From the NCBI RefSeq assembly GCF_900474185.1, contig NZ_UCNW01000008.1:310001-374000 (forward strand): 64,000 bases of DNA, in the 5' to 3' direction. The notes beneath the pieces were generated by a model. That model was not told the origin of the DNA, did not search any database, and was given only the letters and a program-made list of their open reading frames with translations. Source of the DNA: Synechococcus sp. UW69 (GTDB lineage: Bacteria; Cyanobacteriota; Cyanobacteriia; PCC-6307; Cyanobiaceae). Positions 37,374-46,149 of the stretch are shown piece after piece; positions within the stretch are counted from its first letter, which is position 1; each line of letters opens with the position of its first letter. The translations under genes were made by a program, and so were the position numbers.

Positions 37374-37413
37374 AATAAAAAAAACCCAGGAGGGAAGAGA
37401 GGTCTCCTGGGTT
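37374..37413 (-). terminator. Rho-independent terminator (minus strand)
   Basis: A perfect 10-bp stem (AACCCAGGAG / CTCCTGGGTT) around an 11-base loop, followed on the minus strand by eight or more T. It probably ends transcription of the gene at 37505-37768. Confidence 0.85.
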
Positions 37414-37504
37414 GGGTGTTTCGTCCAGTGCCAGTTAAAGAGGATTCTTCAGATTTGTTCTGAGGCTCCGCTGAGAGTTTTTTTGGCTTCAGGCGCTTGC
37501 AGAC

Positions 37505-37768
37505 TCAGACCTTGTTTCCTTCGTCGTCCCAATACTCGATCCTGTTCACGTCCAGGTCTTCTTGCTTCAGCTTGGCGACGATCTCCTTTGCTCTTGCTCT
37601 TAGGTACAACTCGTCGGTCACCAGACTTTGATAAACGATCTCCTCCAGCGTCTCTTCAGGAGCTTCTGAGACGATCTGCTTCACATCGTCCTTGCTCAGC
37701 TTCACGTCAGTTCGGATGCTGACGGTCTGGTCGAAGTCGAACTCGATTTCGTTGATTACCGATTCCAT
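37505..37768 (-). CDS. Small acidic hypothetical protein
   Basis: 87 residues from the ATG at 37768 (MESVINEIEFDFDQTV). Very acidic, predicted helix-rich (SKDDVKQIVSEAPEETLEEIVYQSL), without a signal peptide. The AT-richer codon use and ending IEYWDDEGNKV recall small phage or plasmid proteins, but I do not recognise the family. Followed by a strong terminator, so it is a defined transcription unit. Confidence 0.6.
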   Translation of the reverse strand: MESVINEIEFDFDQTVSIRTDVKLSKDDVKQIVSEAPEETLEEIVYQSLVTDELYLRARAKEIVAKLKQEDLDVNRIEYWDDEGNKV

Positions 37769-37959
37769 TTGCTGACTCTGTGTTGTGGTGAGAATCGCTG
37801 CTTGTCGTAGAAGGTAGCCCGCACCGGTTGATTGTTCTGCCTGACGGCAGTGAACCCAAAGCAGGGGGGATGGTGTCTTTGGAAGTTCCCGCCGCAGGAA
37901 ACCGCCATCCAATGGAGCGGAGTCAGTTCAGCGTTATCAGGATGGATTGCCCAGGCGCG

Positions 37960-38136
37960 TCACTCCCCTGCTGGATTAGCGCGTTGGTAGTAGCCCTGTC
38001 CTGCGGGATTGCGCTGCTGAGCCTCAACAGTCGAAGGCATCAGCCCATTCACCGCCAGAAAAGCGGTCGCGCCCATAAGGGCACCTGCCAGACCACCGAC
38101 AAAACCAGCAGCAACAGTGCGATGTAGACCTTTCAT
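37960..38136 (-). CDS. Small glycine-rich membrane protein
   Basis: 58 residues: MKGLHRTVAAGFVGGLAGAL, then a hydrophobic continuation (MGATAFLAVNGLM) and a polar Q/N-rich tail ending in QGYYQRANPAGE. The GxxGG helix suggests a membrane-inserted or secreted small protein. It shares the MKGLH start with a 30-residue ORF at 62972-63064. No ribosome site better than chance, but the frame ends cleanly and the protein looks real. Confidence 0.5.
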   Translation of the reverse strand: MKGLHRTVAAGFVGGLAGALMGATAFLAVNGLMPSTVEAQQRNPAGQGYYQRANPAGE

Positions 38137-38182
38137 CAATTCAATTCATCTGACGACAAGGTCGCCGAAAAGGCTTGGCAGC

Positions 38183-38250
38183 ACCTCCCCCATTCGAGCC
38201 ATTGTTTTGCCTGATGTCAGGGGCACCACCCACCAGTTGAGGGAGATATG
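38183..38250. repeat. CTCCCCCATTC-type intergenic repeat, copy 1
   Basis: CACCTCCCCCATTCGAG ... TTTTGCCTG ... CAGGGGCACCACCC ACCAGTTGAGGGAG. Related copies are at 39104-39172 and 56399-56460, with partial ones near 36155, 36330, 59203 and 59580. Non-coding; the start and end can pair (CTCCC/GGGAG), giving a long hairpin. Confidence 0.6.
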
Positions 38251-38369
38251 GCCCACGTGTCGCGCCCGGTCTTCTTAAGCCGTACTACAACTACAGGATT
38301 AGCTATTGAAAATTCATAGCAAATTACTACTATTGAATTGAAAATCTTACGCACAAAAAATCTCAAAGA

Positions 38370-38738
38370 ATGGAATGGTTTGAACATCTTCTGACACATA
38401 CAGCTGACGTATTACGCTTAATCCTTGAGTACCTATCCGTTCTCTGTGTTGGCGTTGGCCTGATTGCAGTATTCAGTTCACGTGGACCACTTCGGAGCAT
38501 CCTTCGGCGACACCTCCCTCCTCATCTTTTACAGCGTGGACCATTAACAGCAGCCCGCTTGACGTTCGGTGGATGGCTTGCTTTGGCACTTGAGTTTCAA
38601 CTTGGAGCTGATGTGGTGCAAACCACAATCAGCCGGGAAGCATCCGACTTGATTGCACTGGGCGCTGTGGCAGTAGTGCGAACATTTTTGAATTATTTTC
38701 TTAGCCTTGAACTCCAAGAGAAAAAGCCAACCACGTAA
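38370..38738 (+). CDS. DUF1622-like membrane protein
   Basis: 122 residues with three membrane helices (LRLILEYLSVLCVGVGLIAVF, LTFGGWLALALEFQLGADVV, LIALGAVAVVRTFLNYFLSLEL). The FGGWLALALEFQLGADVVQTT segment is the DUF1622 hallmark. Function unknown. AT-rich upstream region; no neighbour on the same strand nearby. Confidence 0.75.
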   Translation: MEWFEHLLTHTADVLRLILEYLSVLCVGVGLIAVFSSRGPLRSILRRHLPPHLLQRGPLTAARLTFGGWLALALEFQLGADVVQTTISREASDLIALGAVAVVRTFLNYFLSLELQEKKPTT

Positions 38739-38814
38739 AATGGAATTAAAATGATCAAACCAAGGGGTGATTTAGACGGCTATATCCCTCAAATAGATAA
38801 CCCAAAACCACCAC

Positions 38815-38905
38815 CATTGGTGAATGGCTGAAGTGTGAGAGGTTTTATCGGGAGATGGATATCGACAACAACGCCCCCTGCTTTTCCCTTGCGGGTCTTG
38901 TATGG
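38815..38905. repeat. Dispersed intergenic repeat, copy 2
   Basis: CCACCATTGG...TGTGAG...TTTATCGGGAGATGGATA...ACAACGCCCCCTGCTTTTCCC...CTTGTATGGCTT. Long, well-conserved match to 55590-55700 inside the integrated element, and a weaker one to 34885-34955. Likely an RNA structure or a non-autonomous repeat. Confidence 0.65.
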
Positions 38906-39103
38906 CTTAAGCCTGCTTCAGAGACGCCCTCAGCAGGCTTAAGGCTTCCCAACAAGCTGATTAGACATCAGCAATACATTTGCAAGTAAGAGAGATGACC
39001 TTGGTCCAGATGGCAGTGGTCCAGATGGCAGCCGCAATGACGATTTCAATCATGATCATTGGTCTTGTTCTCTCTGAGCCAACCCTCACAGATCCAGCTG
39101 GCA

Positions 39104-39172
39104 ACCATCTCCCCCATTCGGGTAGTTGTTCTGCCTGGTTTCAGGGCTTCTCCTCCCCAATTTGGTGAGGAT
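39104..39172. repeat. CTCCCCCATTC-type intergenic repeat, copy 2
   Basis: CATCTCCCCCATTCGGGTAG ... GTTCTGCCTGGTTTCAGGG ... CTCCCCAATTTGGTGAGG, aligned with copy 1 at 38183-38250. Confidence 0.6.
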
Positions 39173-39396
39173 GCTTTTTTGTGCCCAAAGCACTGATCAG
39201 TTGACAACTACCGGATTCGAACAGCGCTGGTTCTTCGTCGAAGTCATCCTGTATTTGGAAGTTCCCAAACCTCGATCCAATGGTTATCAACAACCATAAG
39301 GCGCTATTGTGAGAACTGACTCTTCTTCTCATCCGGAACAGCAAGCACAGCATTACTCAACTAGTGCTGCACATTGTCACCAGCCTTTTTTGAACA

Positions 39397-39540
39397 TCAG
39401 GTGAGTTTGCTTCCTCCGAGCACCCAAAGCAGAAACAGGAGAGCAATCCAAGGGGTCATGAACGAGCAATAGGTCTTGGCTAATACCAAGACAACACAGG
39501 CTCCAATTGCTGTTCTTAGTGGATACTTGATCGTTTGCAT
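39397..39540 (-). CDS. Small membrane protein next to FUSC-like gene
   Basis: 47 residues with two hydrophobic stretches (AIGACVVLVLAKTY and WIALLFLLWVLGG). It lies 29 bp downstream of the FUSC-like gene on the same strand and resembles a piece of the same transporter family, so it could be a small partner subunit or the detached C-terminal end of a once longer gene. Confidence 0.45.
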   Translation of the reverse strand: MQTIKYPLRTAIGACVVLVLAKTYCSFMTPWIALLFLLWVLGGSKLT

Positions 39541-39569
39541 AAGAGGGGTGTGATGAACCGGCTTTTTGT

Positions 39570-40031
39570 TCATTGATCTTGGTTGCTGCCTTGGGGCCAG
39601 GCTTTAACCACCAAAAGAGCAACCGCTATCCCAAGCGCAACATCGACAAATCTTGCTCCAGCTGTAATCCAAACCATAGATTTATTGGGATCGCTAACGA
39701 CCACTGTTAGGGCTATGGCACCAAACCTTAGTGAGCTTGGGTGCAGCCTTGCAGCACGACACAGCAACCCCAACAAAGCGATAGCTAGCCCGTAATTGAT
39801 GAGGTTGTATGCGGTAAAACTAACTTGCAGTGCTGCTAGAACAACGCCAATGAGAGTGCCTACAAGACGACGACGGGCCGTGGCTACAGCACCTTCAAAA
39901 GCATCTAAAGAGCAAACGATTGCGGAGATAGGCGCCCAATAAGGGTCTGGCAAATGAAGAGCTTGAGCTAAGCCCATCGAGACGACTGCAGCGACCGCCG
40001 TTTGAAGTGGGCTGCTGATAAAGGGATGCAT
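39570..40031 (-). CDS. FUSC/aromatic-acid-exporter-like membrane protein, short
   Basis: 153 residues with about five membrane helices. The pattern LQTAVAAVVSMGLAQALHLPDPYWAPISAIV, with the PYWAPISA element and VATARRRLVGTLIGVVLA, matches the FUSC/ArAE membrane domain found in aromatic acid and fusaric acid exporters. Only the membrane part is present, shorter than full transporters. It may be truncated or a natural minimal form. Confidence 0.66.
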   Translation of the reverse strand: MHPFISSPLQTAVAAVVSMGLAQALHLPDPYWAPISAIVCSLDAFEGAVATARRRLVGTLIGVVLAALQVSFTAYNLINYGLAIALLGLLCRAARLHPSSLRFGAIALTVVVSDPNKSMVWITAGARFVDVALGIAVALLVVKAWPQGSNQDQ

Positions 40032-40037
40032 GAATAC

Positions 40038-40262
40038 CTAACGAATTGATGGCAAGGAGCACCGCCAGCCTGTTGTCAACATCTTGTCCCACGCTTCAAT
40101 GGCGCCGTGCCAAAGCATTCAACTAAGGGTTGGCAATGCTGGTGAGCGTGGCGGGACCCAGCGATAGGTGCTTCGAGCAACCCACTGCACATGAACTAAA
40201 ACCAAGTCGGTTTTGAACTGACAGACAAGCTGCTGCCTCAGGATCCACAAACTCCAGCAAGA
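40038..40262 (-). pseudogene. DUF1651-like pseudogene
   Basis: The minus strand encodes QQLVCQFKTDLVLVHVQWVA, YRWVPPRSP, then an in-frame TGA, then MLWHGAIEAWDKMLTTGWRC. This matches the intact DUF1651-like protein at 59724-59996 (QQLLCQFKPDSATVHAQWVA, EAWDKMLRTGWRRC) through both halves. The internal stop and missing N-terminus mark it as decayed. Confidence 0.78.
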
Positions 40263-40382
40263 TCCAATCCTGGAGTGAGTGCGGATTGAGTTAGCGGAAG
40301 AAATACTGCAAAGTATCTGAAACAGTGCACTTCAACACTTGTTTTTGAACTAACTAGGGTGTTCCACTTGGTAAAAACCTAG

Positions 40383-40455
40383 TGGAGCCAAGGAGATTCG
40401 AACTCCTGACCCCCTGCATGCCATGCAGGTGCTCTACCAGCTGAGCTATGGCCCC
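40383..40455 (-). tRNA. tRNA-Ala(GGC)
   Basis: Minus strand, 73 nt, with acceptor GGGGCCA/TGGCTCC, D-stem GCTC/GAGC, anticodon loop ATGGCAT giving GGC, and T-loop TTCGAAT. CCA is not encoded. It borders the gene-poor 34.9-40.4 kb stretch, as tRNA genes often border islands. Confidence 0.96.
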
Positions 40456-40514
40456 ATTGCGACGTGGAAGCTTCGCGCGACCGGCGTCGTGTGAGAGTTT
40501 ACACCGCGAAGGCC

Positions 40515-41138
40515 TCAGACCTGACGCCAAACAGCGACTAGGCGACCTTGCACCTCGACCTGCTCGGCAGGGAGCTCAATCGGTTGATAGGCAGGATTGG
40601 CTGCTTCGAGAACCACCGTGGCGCCCTGGCGATGGAAGTGCTTCAGCGTGGTGCCACTACCGGCCACCAGAGCGCTAACAACCGTGCCGTTGCGCAGCCG
40701 CTGGGGATCCTGAACAGGCTCCATCAGCACCACATCACCATCAGCGATGTGGGAATCGACCATCGAATCTCCATTCACCGTCAGCGCGAAGAGACCACGG
40801 GTCTCCAGCACAGGCGCCAAGTCCAGGTGCTCCTGAACATCATCAAAGGCCGTGACCAGACCACCTGCAGCGACGGCCCCAAGAACCGGGATACCCGCCT
40901 CCCCCACCATGTCACCCAATAGCTGCAAGGTGCGTGCCTGGCCCTCCTGCCAGGTGATCCATCCTTTCTGCTGGAGATGACGCAACCGGCTTTGGATTGG
41001 AGCGGGAGAACGAAGCCCCATCGCCTGCATCATCTGGCGAATCGATGGACTATGGCGATGCGTGCCGATGTAGTCAGCCAGCCAGTCGTAAAGCTCTTGC
41101 TGAGCAGAGGTGAGAGGCTCCTGAAGGGCACGAGTCAC
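40515..41138 (-). CDS. lexA: LexA repressor
   Basis: 207 residues. The N-terminal winged helix-turn-helix (TSAQQELYDWLADYIGTH ... SPAPIQSRLRHLQQKGWI) is followed by the S24 autoprotease domain: cleavage site VAAGG, catalytic Ser in NGDSMVDSHI and catalytic Lys in TTLKHFHR. It represses DNA-damage genes in many bacteria; in some cyanobacteria it has other targets. A near-consensus LexA box lies just upstream, suggesting autoregulation. Confidence 0.94.
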   Translation of the reverse strand: MTRALQEPLTSAQQELYDWLADYIGTHRHSPSIRQMMQAMGLRSPAPIQSRLRHLQQKGWITWQEGQARTLQLLGDMVGEAGIPVLGAVAAGGLVTAFDDVQEHLDLAPVLETRGLFALTVNGDSMVDSHIADGDVVLMEPVQDPQRLRNGTVVSALVAGSGTTLKHFHRQGATVVLEAANPAYQPIELPAEQVEVQGRLVAVWRQV

Positions 41139-41156
41139 CGCAGAAAAGGTTCGGGC

Positions 41157-41170
41157 AATACATTTGTACC
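41157..41170. promoter_or_regulatory. Probable LexA box upstream of lexA
   Basis: On the minus strand, GGTACAAATGTATT. It matches the cyanobacterial LexA consensus RGTAC-N3-DGTWCB except at one core position, and lies 19 bp before the lexA start. Confidence 0.6.
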
Positions 41171-41204
41171 GTTCCTTCCCCGGCTCCGCAACCGCTGATC
41201 CAGG

Positions 41205-41429
41205 TCAGACGAGCTTCCACACCGCTGGCTCTGGGATGCTCGGCGCCACCTTGAGATCTTGGGGTTCCTTGAAGACCACGCGCCATTCAGGAACACGACA
41301 GGTGACGTAACCGGGATGTTCAATCACCAGACCCGGTTCATCGGTTTGGGTCGCCACCCAGCCCGACATCCAGTGCCCCTCCTCAGACAGGCCACCTTTG
41401 AACCAGACCCAACAACGTTCCTTGCGCAT
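41205..41429 (-). CDS. Small conserved-looking hypothetical protein
   Basis: 74 residues from the second Met (MRKERCWVWFKGG). A compact beta-rich pattern with many Trp (GHWMSGWVATQ, PEWRVVFKEPQDL, PAVWKLV), no signal peptide. I do not recognise it. It lies between lexA and the argF group on the same strand, 11 bp downstream of the secreted protein gene. Confidence 0.55.
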   Translation of the reverse strand: MRKERCWVWFKGGLSEEGHWMSGWVATQTDEPGLVIEHPGYVTCRVPEWRVVFKEPQDLKVAPSIPEPAVWKLV

Positions 41430-41440
41430 CACGAGGCTCT

Positions 41441-41758
41441 TCAGCGGTTCTTGTAGTTCTCAAGCTGTTGCGGGCACGCAGCCATCAAATAACCCATTAA
41501 TTGCCCCGTGATCCGGGCCCGCTCCTGATCATTCGGAGCTGTAGGGATGTCCTCATATCGCATCGACGTGTCTCGCTCAAACAACGCTTTGAGCTGAGGG
41601 TCCGGCAACGCATAGAACGCATCCACGCCCATGGCGCAGATCTGCTCTCCTGTCCATCGGGCAATGGTGCTCTGCTGTTTTTTGCTGGTGGCTTGTACCG
41701 CTGAACCCGTACTGGCCGTAACCATCAACAGCAGCAAGAAACACCAGACCACCTTCAC
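41441..41758 (-). CDS. Secreted hypothetical protein
   Basis: 105 residues with a signal peptide (VVWCFLLLLMVTASTGSAVQA). The mature part is helical with two Cys (EQICAMGVDAFYALPD and LMAACPQQLENY). Its start overlaps the argF stop by 4 bp, so it is translated as part of the argF transcript. Function unknown. Confidence 0.62.
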   Translation of the reverse strand: MKVVWCFLLLLMVTASTGSAVQATSKKQQSTIARWTGEQICAMGVDAFYALPDPQLKALFERDTSMRYEDIPTAPNDQERARITGQLMGYLMAACPQQLENYKNR

Positions 41759-42711
41759 AGACCTCCCATCAACACCGCCAACAGAGCCTGTTGTGCATGC
41801 AGGCGGTTTTCCGCTTGATCGAAGATGCGGCTTGACGTTCCCTCCATCACTTCGGCACTGATCTCCTCGCCGCGGTGGGCTGGCAGGCAGTGCAGAACGA
41901 TTGCTTCTGAGGACGCCAGATCCATCAGGGCTTGATCCACGCAGAAACCGGCAAAGGCCTGCTCACGCTGAATCTGCTCAGCTTCTTGGCCCATCGAGGC
42001 CCAGACGTCGGTGTAAACGGCTTCAGCACCGGCCACAGCCTCCCGGGGATCTGTCACCACATCAATCGATGCCCCATGCTGCGCCAGGGATCGTGCCTGC
42101 TCGAGAACGCCCGGCAGAGGTTCGAAGCCCTCTGGACAGCCAATCCGCACATTCACCCCCAGCAAAGCACCGCACAGCATCAGGGAATGGGCGACATTGT
42201 TGCCATCGCCCACATAAGCCAGGGTCTGCCCTGCAAGATCGCCATGGGCTTCCTGCATGGCGAGGAAGTCAGCCAAGGCTTGGCAGGGATGTTCCAGATC
42301 GGTCAAGGCATTGATCACCGGAACAGACGCCCAATGGGCGTAATCCACCAGCTCCTGCTGCGCGAAGGTTCGAATCGCCAGAACGTCGCAATACCTGCTG
42401 AGAACACGGGCCGTGTCCTCCAGGGGCTCCCCGCGGCCGAGCTGCGTCACAGAAGGATTGAGGTCAACCGTTTGACCACCGAGGCGGGCCATGGCCACCT
42501 GAAAACTGACGCGGGTTCGGGTGGACGCCTTGCTGAAGATCAGACCCAGCACACGGTTGCCGAGATCGATCCGACGATCACCGCTCTTCAGTTGTGCAGC
42601 CAGATCCAGCAACGCCGCTGTTTCATTGGCGGAGAAATCCGCCGACGACAGGAAATCACGGCCGCAGAGCGGAGAGAGGACAGCAGCAACACCCGCAGGA
42701 GCGGTAGCCAT
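41755..42711 (-). CDS. argF: Ornithine carbamoyltransferase
   Basis: 318 residues. Makes citrulline from ornithine and carbamoyl phosphate in arginine synthesis. The carbamoyl-phosphate site FSKASTRTRVSF, the HPCQALAD motif and the ornithine-side HCLPAHRGEE motif are present, so it is distinguished from aspartate carbamoyltransferase. Normal length. ftsH lies 45 bp upstream, same strand. Confidence 0.95.
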   Translation of the reverse strand: MATAPAGVAAVLSPLCGRDFLSSADFSANETAALLDLAAQLKSGDRRIDLGNRVLGLIFSKASTRTRVSFQVAMARLGGQTVDLNPSVTQLGRGEPLEDTARVLSRYCDVLAIRTFAQQELVDYAHWASVPVINALTDLEHPCQALADFLAMQEAHGDLAGQTLAYVGDGNNVAHSLMLCGALLGVNVRIGCPEGFEPLPGVLEQARSLAQHGASIDVVTDPREAVAGAEAVYTDVWASMGQEAEQIQREQAFAGFCVDQALMDLASSEAIVLHCLPAHRGEEISAEVMEGTSSRIFDQAENRLHAQQALLAVLMGGL

Positions 42712-42756
42712 CGCAACGGTTCAAAGGACAGTTATCGGGGATGAGGCCCGCTGCCG

Positions 42757-44631
42757 TCAAGCGGTCACGCCTGAAGGCAGCACACTCGCCTCGAGCATGT
42801 TCTTGAGGTCATCCCCCTCAATGACCTCTTTTTCAAGGATCTTCTGAGCGATCGTTTCCAGCAACGCCATGTTCTCCCGCAGGATCGCCAGGGCATCGTC
42901 ATGGGCCTGGTCCACGAGCCCGCGAACCTCCTTATCGATGGCCTGAGCAGTGGCGTCGCTCACGGAACGCCTCGGGTTGTTGCCACCCCCCAGGAAACGA
43001 CCACCGCCCTGCTTGTCGTAGGCAAGCGGCCCAAGGGTGTCGCTCATGCCGTAGGTGCCCACCATCTGCTCAGCCAGATCAGTGGCTCGCTGCAGGTCAT
43101 TGGCAGCACCTGTGGTGATCTTGCCGAACACAATCTCCTCGGCGGAACGACCTCCCAGCAGGGTGGCAATCTGACCCTGAAGTTCCTCCTTGGAATTGAG
43201 GAAGCGTTCCTCCGTCGGCAACTGCAAGGTGTAACCGAGAGCGCTCATGCCGCGGGGCACGATCGAGATCTTGGCCACTTTGCTGCCACCTGGCATGAGA
43301 TGACCCACGATCGCGTGGCCCACTTCGTGATACGCGACCACCTTCTTTTCGTCGTCTTGAAGAACGCGGCTCTTCTTCTCAAGGCCTGCAACGACACGCT
43401 CAATCGCCTCACCCAGGTCTTGCTGCTCGACGCTGGTGCGCTGTGCCCGAGCTGCTAACAAGGCGGCTTCGTTGACCAGGTTGGCAAGGTCAGCACCTGC
43501 AAAACCGCTGGTGGCTTGGGCCACGCTGTCGAGGTCAACGCCGGAGGCGAGCTTCACCTTCTTGGCATAGATCTCGAGGATGGTTTTCCGTCCAGACAGA
43601 TCCGGACGATCCACCAGAACCTGACGGTCGAAACGACCCGGACGCAGCAAGGCTGCATCGAGCACCTCTGGCTGGTTGGTGGCAGCCAGCACGATCACCG
43701 GTTTGTCCTGAGCGGCGAAACCATCCATCTCCGTGAGCAGCTGGTTGAGGGTCTGCTCCCGCTCGTCATTGCCTCCCACGACACCCATGGAGCCCGAGCG
43801 GCTCTTGCCGATGGCATCGAGTTCGTCAATAAAAATGATGCAGGGCGCCTTCTTCTTGGCTTCTTCAAACAGGTCGCGCACCCGGGCTGCACCGGCACCA
43901 ACGAAGAGCTCAACGAACTCCGAACCAGAAATAATGAAGAACGGCACCTCCGCTTCACCGGCGACGGCCTTTGACAGCAGGGTCTTGCCGGTGCCAGGGG
44001 GGCCGACGAGCAGCACGCCCTTCGGGATCCGGGCACCGATCTCGGCGTAGCGCTCAGGCCTCTTGAGGAAATCAACGATCTCCGTAAGTTCCTGCTTCGC
44101 CTCATCAACGCCTGCAACGTCAGCGAAGGTGATTCGCGACTCTTCATCGGGCACATAAACCTTGGCTTTGCTCTTGGTAAAGCTCAAAGCGCCCTGCGCA
44201 CCACCCCCCATCGAGCGACGGGCGAAGAACTGGAGCACCAGGATGAAGATCAGTGGAGGCACCACCCAGCTCAAAATGGTGGTGAAAATGTTGGGCTTCT
44301 TCGGGGGTGCTGCAGCGAATTCAACGCCTTTGGTTTCCAGGCGCTGCGGCAAATCCATATCGAAGATCGGCGTCGTGGCCAAGACCGGAGGCGTGCCCTC
44401 CTCGGGATCACTCAGCTCGTAGCGAATCTGGTCCTGAGTGATGAACGCCCGCTTCACCGCGCCGTCATTGACCTGGTCAATAAACAGGGAGTAGGGCACC
44501 CGGGGCACCTGCTGCATGCCGTTGCTGGGAATGAAGCTGCTGAGCAGCAACAACACTCCGAAACCAATCAGCACCAGGTTGATGATTCCGAAGCGACGGT
44601 TCGGCTGGTTGTCGTCCTGGCGGATCGGCAT
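42757..44631 (-). CDS. ftsH: ATP-dependent zinc metalloprotease FtsH
   Basis: 624-residue membrane AAA protease. Two N-terminal membrane helices ([31 protein letters not shown]) flank the ~70-residue outer domain; then Walker A GPPGTGKT, Walker [16 protein letters not shown] region and the zinc site [10 protein letters not shown]. In cyanobacteria FtsH hexamers degrade damaged D1 protein during photosystem II repair. It is full length. An element-encoded protein at 58.3 kb resembles only its outer domain. Confidence 0.96.
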   Translation of the reverse strand: MPIRQDDNQPNRRFGIINLVLIGFGVLLLLSSFIPSNGMQQVPRVPYSLFIDQVNDGAVKRAFITQDQIRYELSDPEEGTPPVLATTPIFDMDLPQRLETKGVEFAAAPPKKPNIFTTILSWVVPPLIFILVLQFFARRSMGGGAQGALSFTKSKAKVYVPDEESRITFADVAGVDEAKQELTEIVDFLKRPERYAEIGARIPKGVLLVGPPGTGKTLLSKAVAGEAEVPFFIISGSEFVELFVGAGAARVRDLFEEAKKKAPCIIFIDELDAIGKSRSGSMGVVGGNDEREQTLNQLLTEMDGFAAQDKPVIVLAATNQPEVLDAALLRPGRFDRQVLVDRPDLSGRKTILEIYAKKVKLASGVDLDSVAQATSGFAGADLANLVNEAALLAARAQRTSVEQQDLGEAIERVVAGLEKKSRVLQDDEKKVVAYHEVGHAIVGHLMPGGSKVAKISIVPRGMSALGYTLQLPTEERFLNSKEELQGQIATLLGGRSAEEIVFGKITTGAANDLQRATDLAEQMVGTYGMSDTLGPLAYDKQGGGRFLGGGNNPRRSVSDATAQAIDKEVRGLVDQAHDDALAILRENMALLETIAQKILEKEVIEGDDLKNMLEASVLPSGVTA

Positions 44632-44715
44632 GGATGGCCTGAAATTCCCGACACGCTACGAGGGATCTCTTGCAATCAATGGGTGTGAGAACCGAACGGC
44701 ACCTAGGTTCTGGCC

Positions 44716-45372
44716 ATGTGCGGTCGCTATTGCCTCGAAACGCCTCGCGCTGAACTGCAGCGGGTGCTGAACAGCTGGCTTCGGCCGGACGACAGCGCAT
44801 GGCTGGCCCACTACGCCCCCCGCGACTTGATCCGGCCCCAGGAGCCGGTGCTTGCCGTGCGGCGTGAGCATGGCGAAGATCACCTCTCCCACATGCTTTG
44901 GGGTCTGCTTCCGGGCTGGGTCAAGGACCCGCTTCAGGCTCCACGACCGATCAATGCCCGCGCAGAAACCATTGCGGAAAAAGCCTCCTTCCGCGGTCCA
45001 TGGCGTCATCACCGCTGCCTTCTTCCCAGCACGGGTTTTTTTGAGAAGGGACATCTGATCCGTCGCAAAGACCGGCAACTGTTCTGGCTGGCCGGCGTCT
45101 GGGACAGATGGATTGGGCCCGATGGCAGTGAAGTGGAGACCTGCTGCGTGATCACGACACGACCGAACAGCATGGTGAAGCCGTTGCACGATCGAATGCC
45201 GGTGATCATTCCCGACGGCTTGGAAAGCATCTGGCTCGAACCTGGAGATGGGGCCCACCGTCGCGCCCTCGAGCCGATGCTCACGCCATCGCCACCCGAC
45301 CCATGGGAATGCCGAACGCTGAAGCCAGCATCCAGCAAGAACAACCACCAGCAACTGTCCCTCCTGGACTGA
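44716..45372 (+). CDS. SRAP-domain protein (YedK/HMCES-like)
   Basis: 218 residues. The catalytic Cys2 (MCGRYC), the INARAETI motif and the HDRMPVII motif match the SOS-response-associated peptidase family, which forms a covalent shield on abasic sites in single-stranded DNA. The N-terminal Met must be removed to expose Cys2. It is divergent from ftsH and lies near lexA. Confidence 0.92.
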   Translation: MCGRYCLETPRAELQRVLNSWLRPDDSAWLAHYAPRDLIRPQEPVLAVRREHGEDHLSHMLWGLLPGWVKDPLQAPRPINARAETIAEKASFRGPWRHHRCLLPSTGFFEKGHLIRRKDRQLFWLAGVWDRWIGPDGSEVETCCVITTRPNSMVKPLHDRMPVIIPDGLESIWLEPGDGAHRRALEPMLTPSPPDPWECRTLKPASSKNNHQQLSLLD

Positions 45373-45393
45373 ACAGCGCTTGACAGCCGTCGC

Positions 45394-46149
45394 TTGTTGC
45401 CGACCCTGGGGGCAGCCGCAGTTGCCAACGTGCTGGTGGGACTGGTTCAGCGAATCCTGCTGCGCGATGGCACACAGCTGAAACTGCTGCTGCTCTGCAC
45501 CCTGATCGCCACCGTTGGCTTCGCCTTTCCTCGCTTGGACTGGGCGACATACATCGGCTACACCCTGATTGCCTTACTGCTTACGCAGGTCATGGTGGGG
45601 AGCAGCAACGCTCCGGATTGGAGTGATGCTCTGTATCGCGGTCTGGGACTGTTCGCAGTTGCCACGATGTGGCTCTGGCTTCTCACACCCCTGGAGCTGA
45701 TCTACAGCGGCATGCCGCTGGCCCTGAGCTGGAGCGTGCTGGTGGGCTGGAGCGTGATCCGCCTGGTAACACGCCTCGCCAGCACAAAACGCGTTACCGA
45801 AGCGCTGCTTATGGGCGCCACCGCGGGGTATCTGCACATCGGCCTCACCGCAGGGCTTGTGATGAGTGCCCTGGAGACCATCCAGCCCGGCAGCTTCGAA
45901 CCCCTGAACCTGACCAATTTCAGCGATACCAGCGTTCTGGCCAGCGCCCGCATCTTTTCAGCGATCAACTACTTCGCCTTCGTTTGCCTCACCACCGTCG
46001 GTTTCGGAGACATCAGTCCGGTGCTGCCCCTCGCTCGAATGGTGAGTGTGGCCACGAGCGTCGCCGGACCGCTCTACCTCGCTGCCGTGATGGGCGTGCT
46101 GATCGGCCGCTATGCCAGCAGCCTTGAGCGACAATCCAAAGACCAGTGA
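45394..46149 (+). CDS. Potassium channel-like protein; integration target
   Basis: 251 residues with about six membrane segments. The C-terminal part has the pore and selectivity filter FVCLTTVGFGDISPVLPLARM, the TVGFGD of K+ channels. The only start before the filter domain is TTG at 45394 because an in-frame stop lies just upstream. Its last 15 codons (GRYASSLERQSKDQ) lie inside the left copy of the element's direct repeat, so the element re-created the gene's end. A second version of this end is at 60.3 kb. Confidence 0.83.
   Translation: MLPTLGAAAVANVLVGLVQRILLRDGTQLKLLLLCTLIATVGFAFPRLDWATYIGYTLIALLLTQVMVGSSNAPDWSDALYRGLGLFAVATMWLWLLTPLELIYSGMPLALSWSVLVGWSVIRLVTRLASTKRVTEALLMGATAGYLHIGLTAGLVMSALETIQPGSFEPLNLTNFSDTSVLASARIFSAINYFAFVCLTTVGFGDISPVLPLARMVSVATSVAGPLYLAAVMGVLIGRYASSLERQSKDQ

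Larger units (their letters stand above)
38739..39396. other. Gene-poor stretch with two repeat types
   Basis: No gene here that I trust. It holds a good copy of the TCGGGAGATG repeat (38815-38905) and a copy of the CTCCCCCATTC repeat (39104-39172). A 57-62-codon plus-strand frame (38980-39168, with an AAAMTISIMIIGLVL helix) runs into the second repeat, so its tail is not coding in the usual sense. Confidence 0.5.

Noticed and set aside
38980-39168. A small plus-strand ORF with a membrane-like segment
   Set aside because: Its last third lies inside the CTCCCCCATTC repeat, so the end is unlikely to be coding.
40383-40455. tRNA-Ala as attachment site of the 46-60 kb element
   Set aside because: The element has its own flanking repeats in the channel gene, and no partial tRNA-Ala copy was seen in the window.
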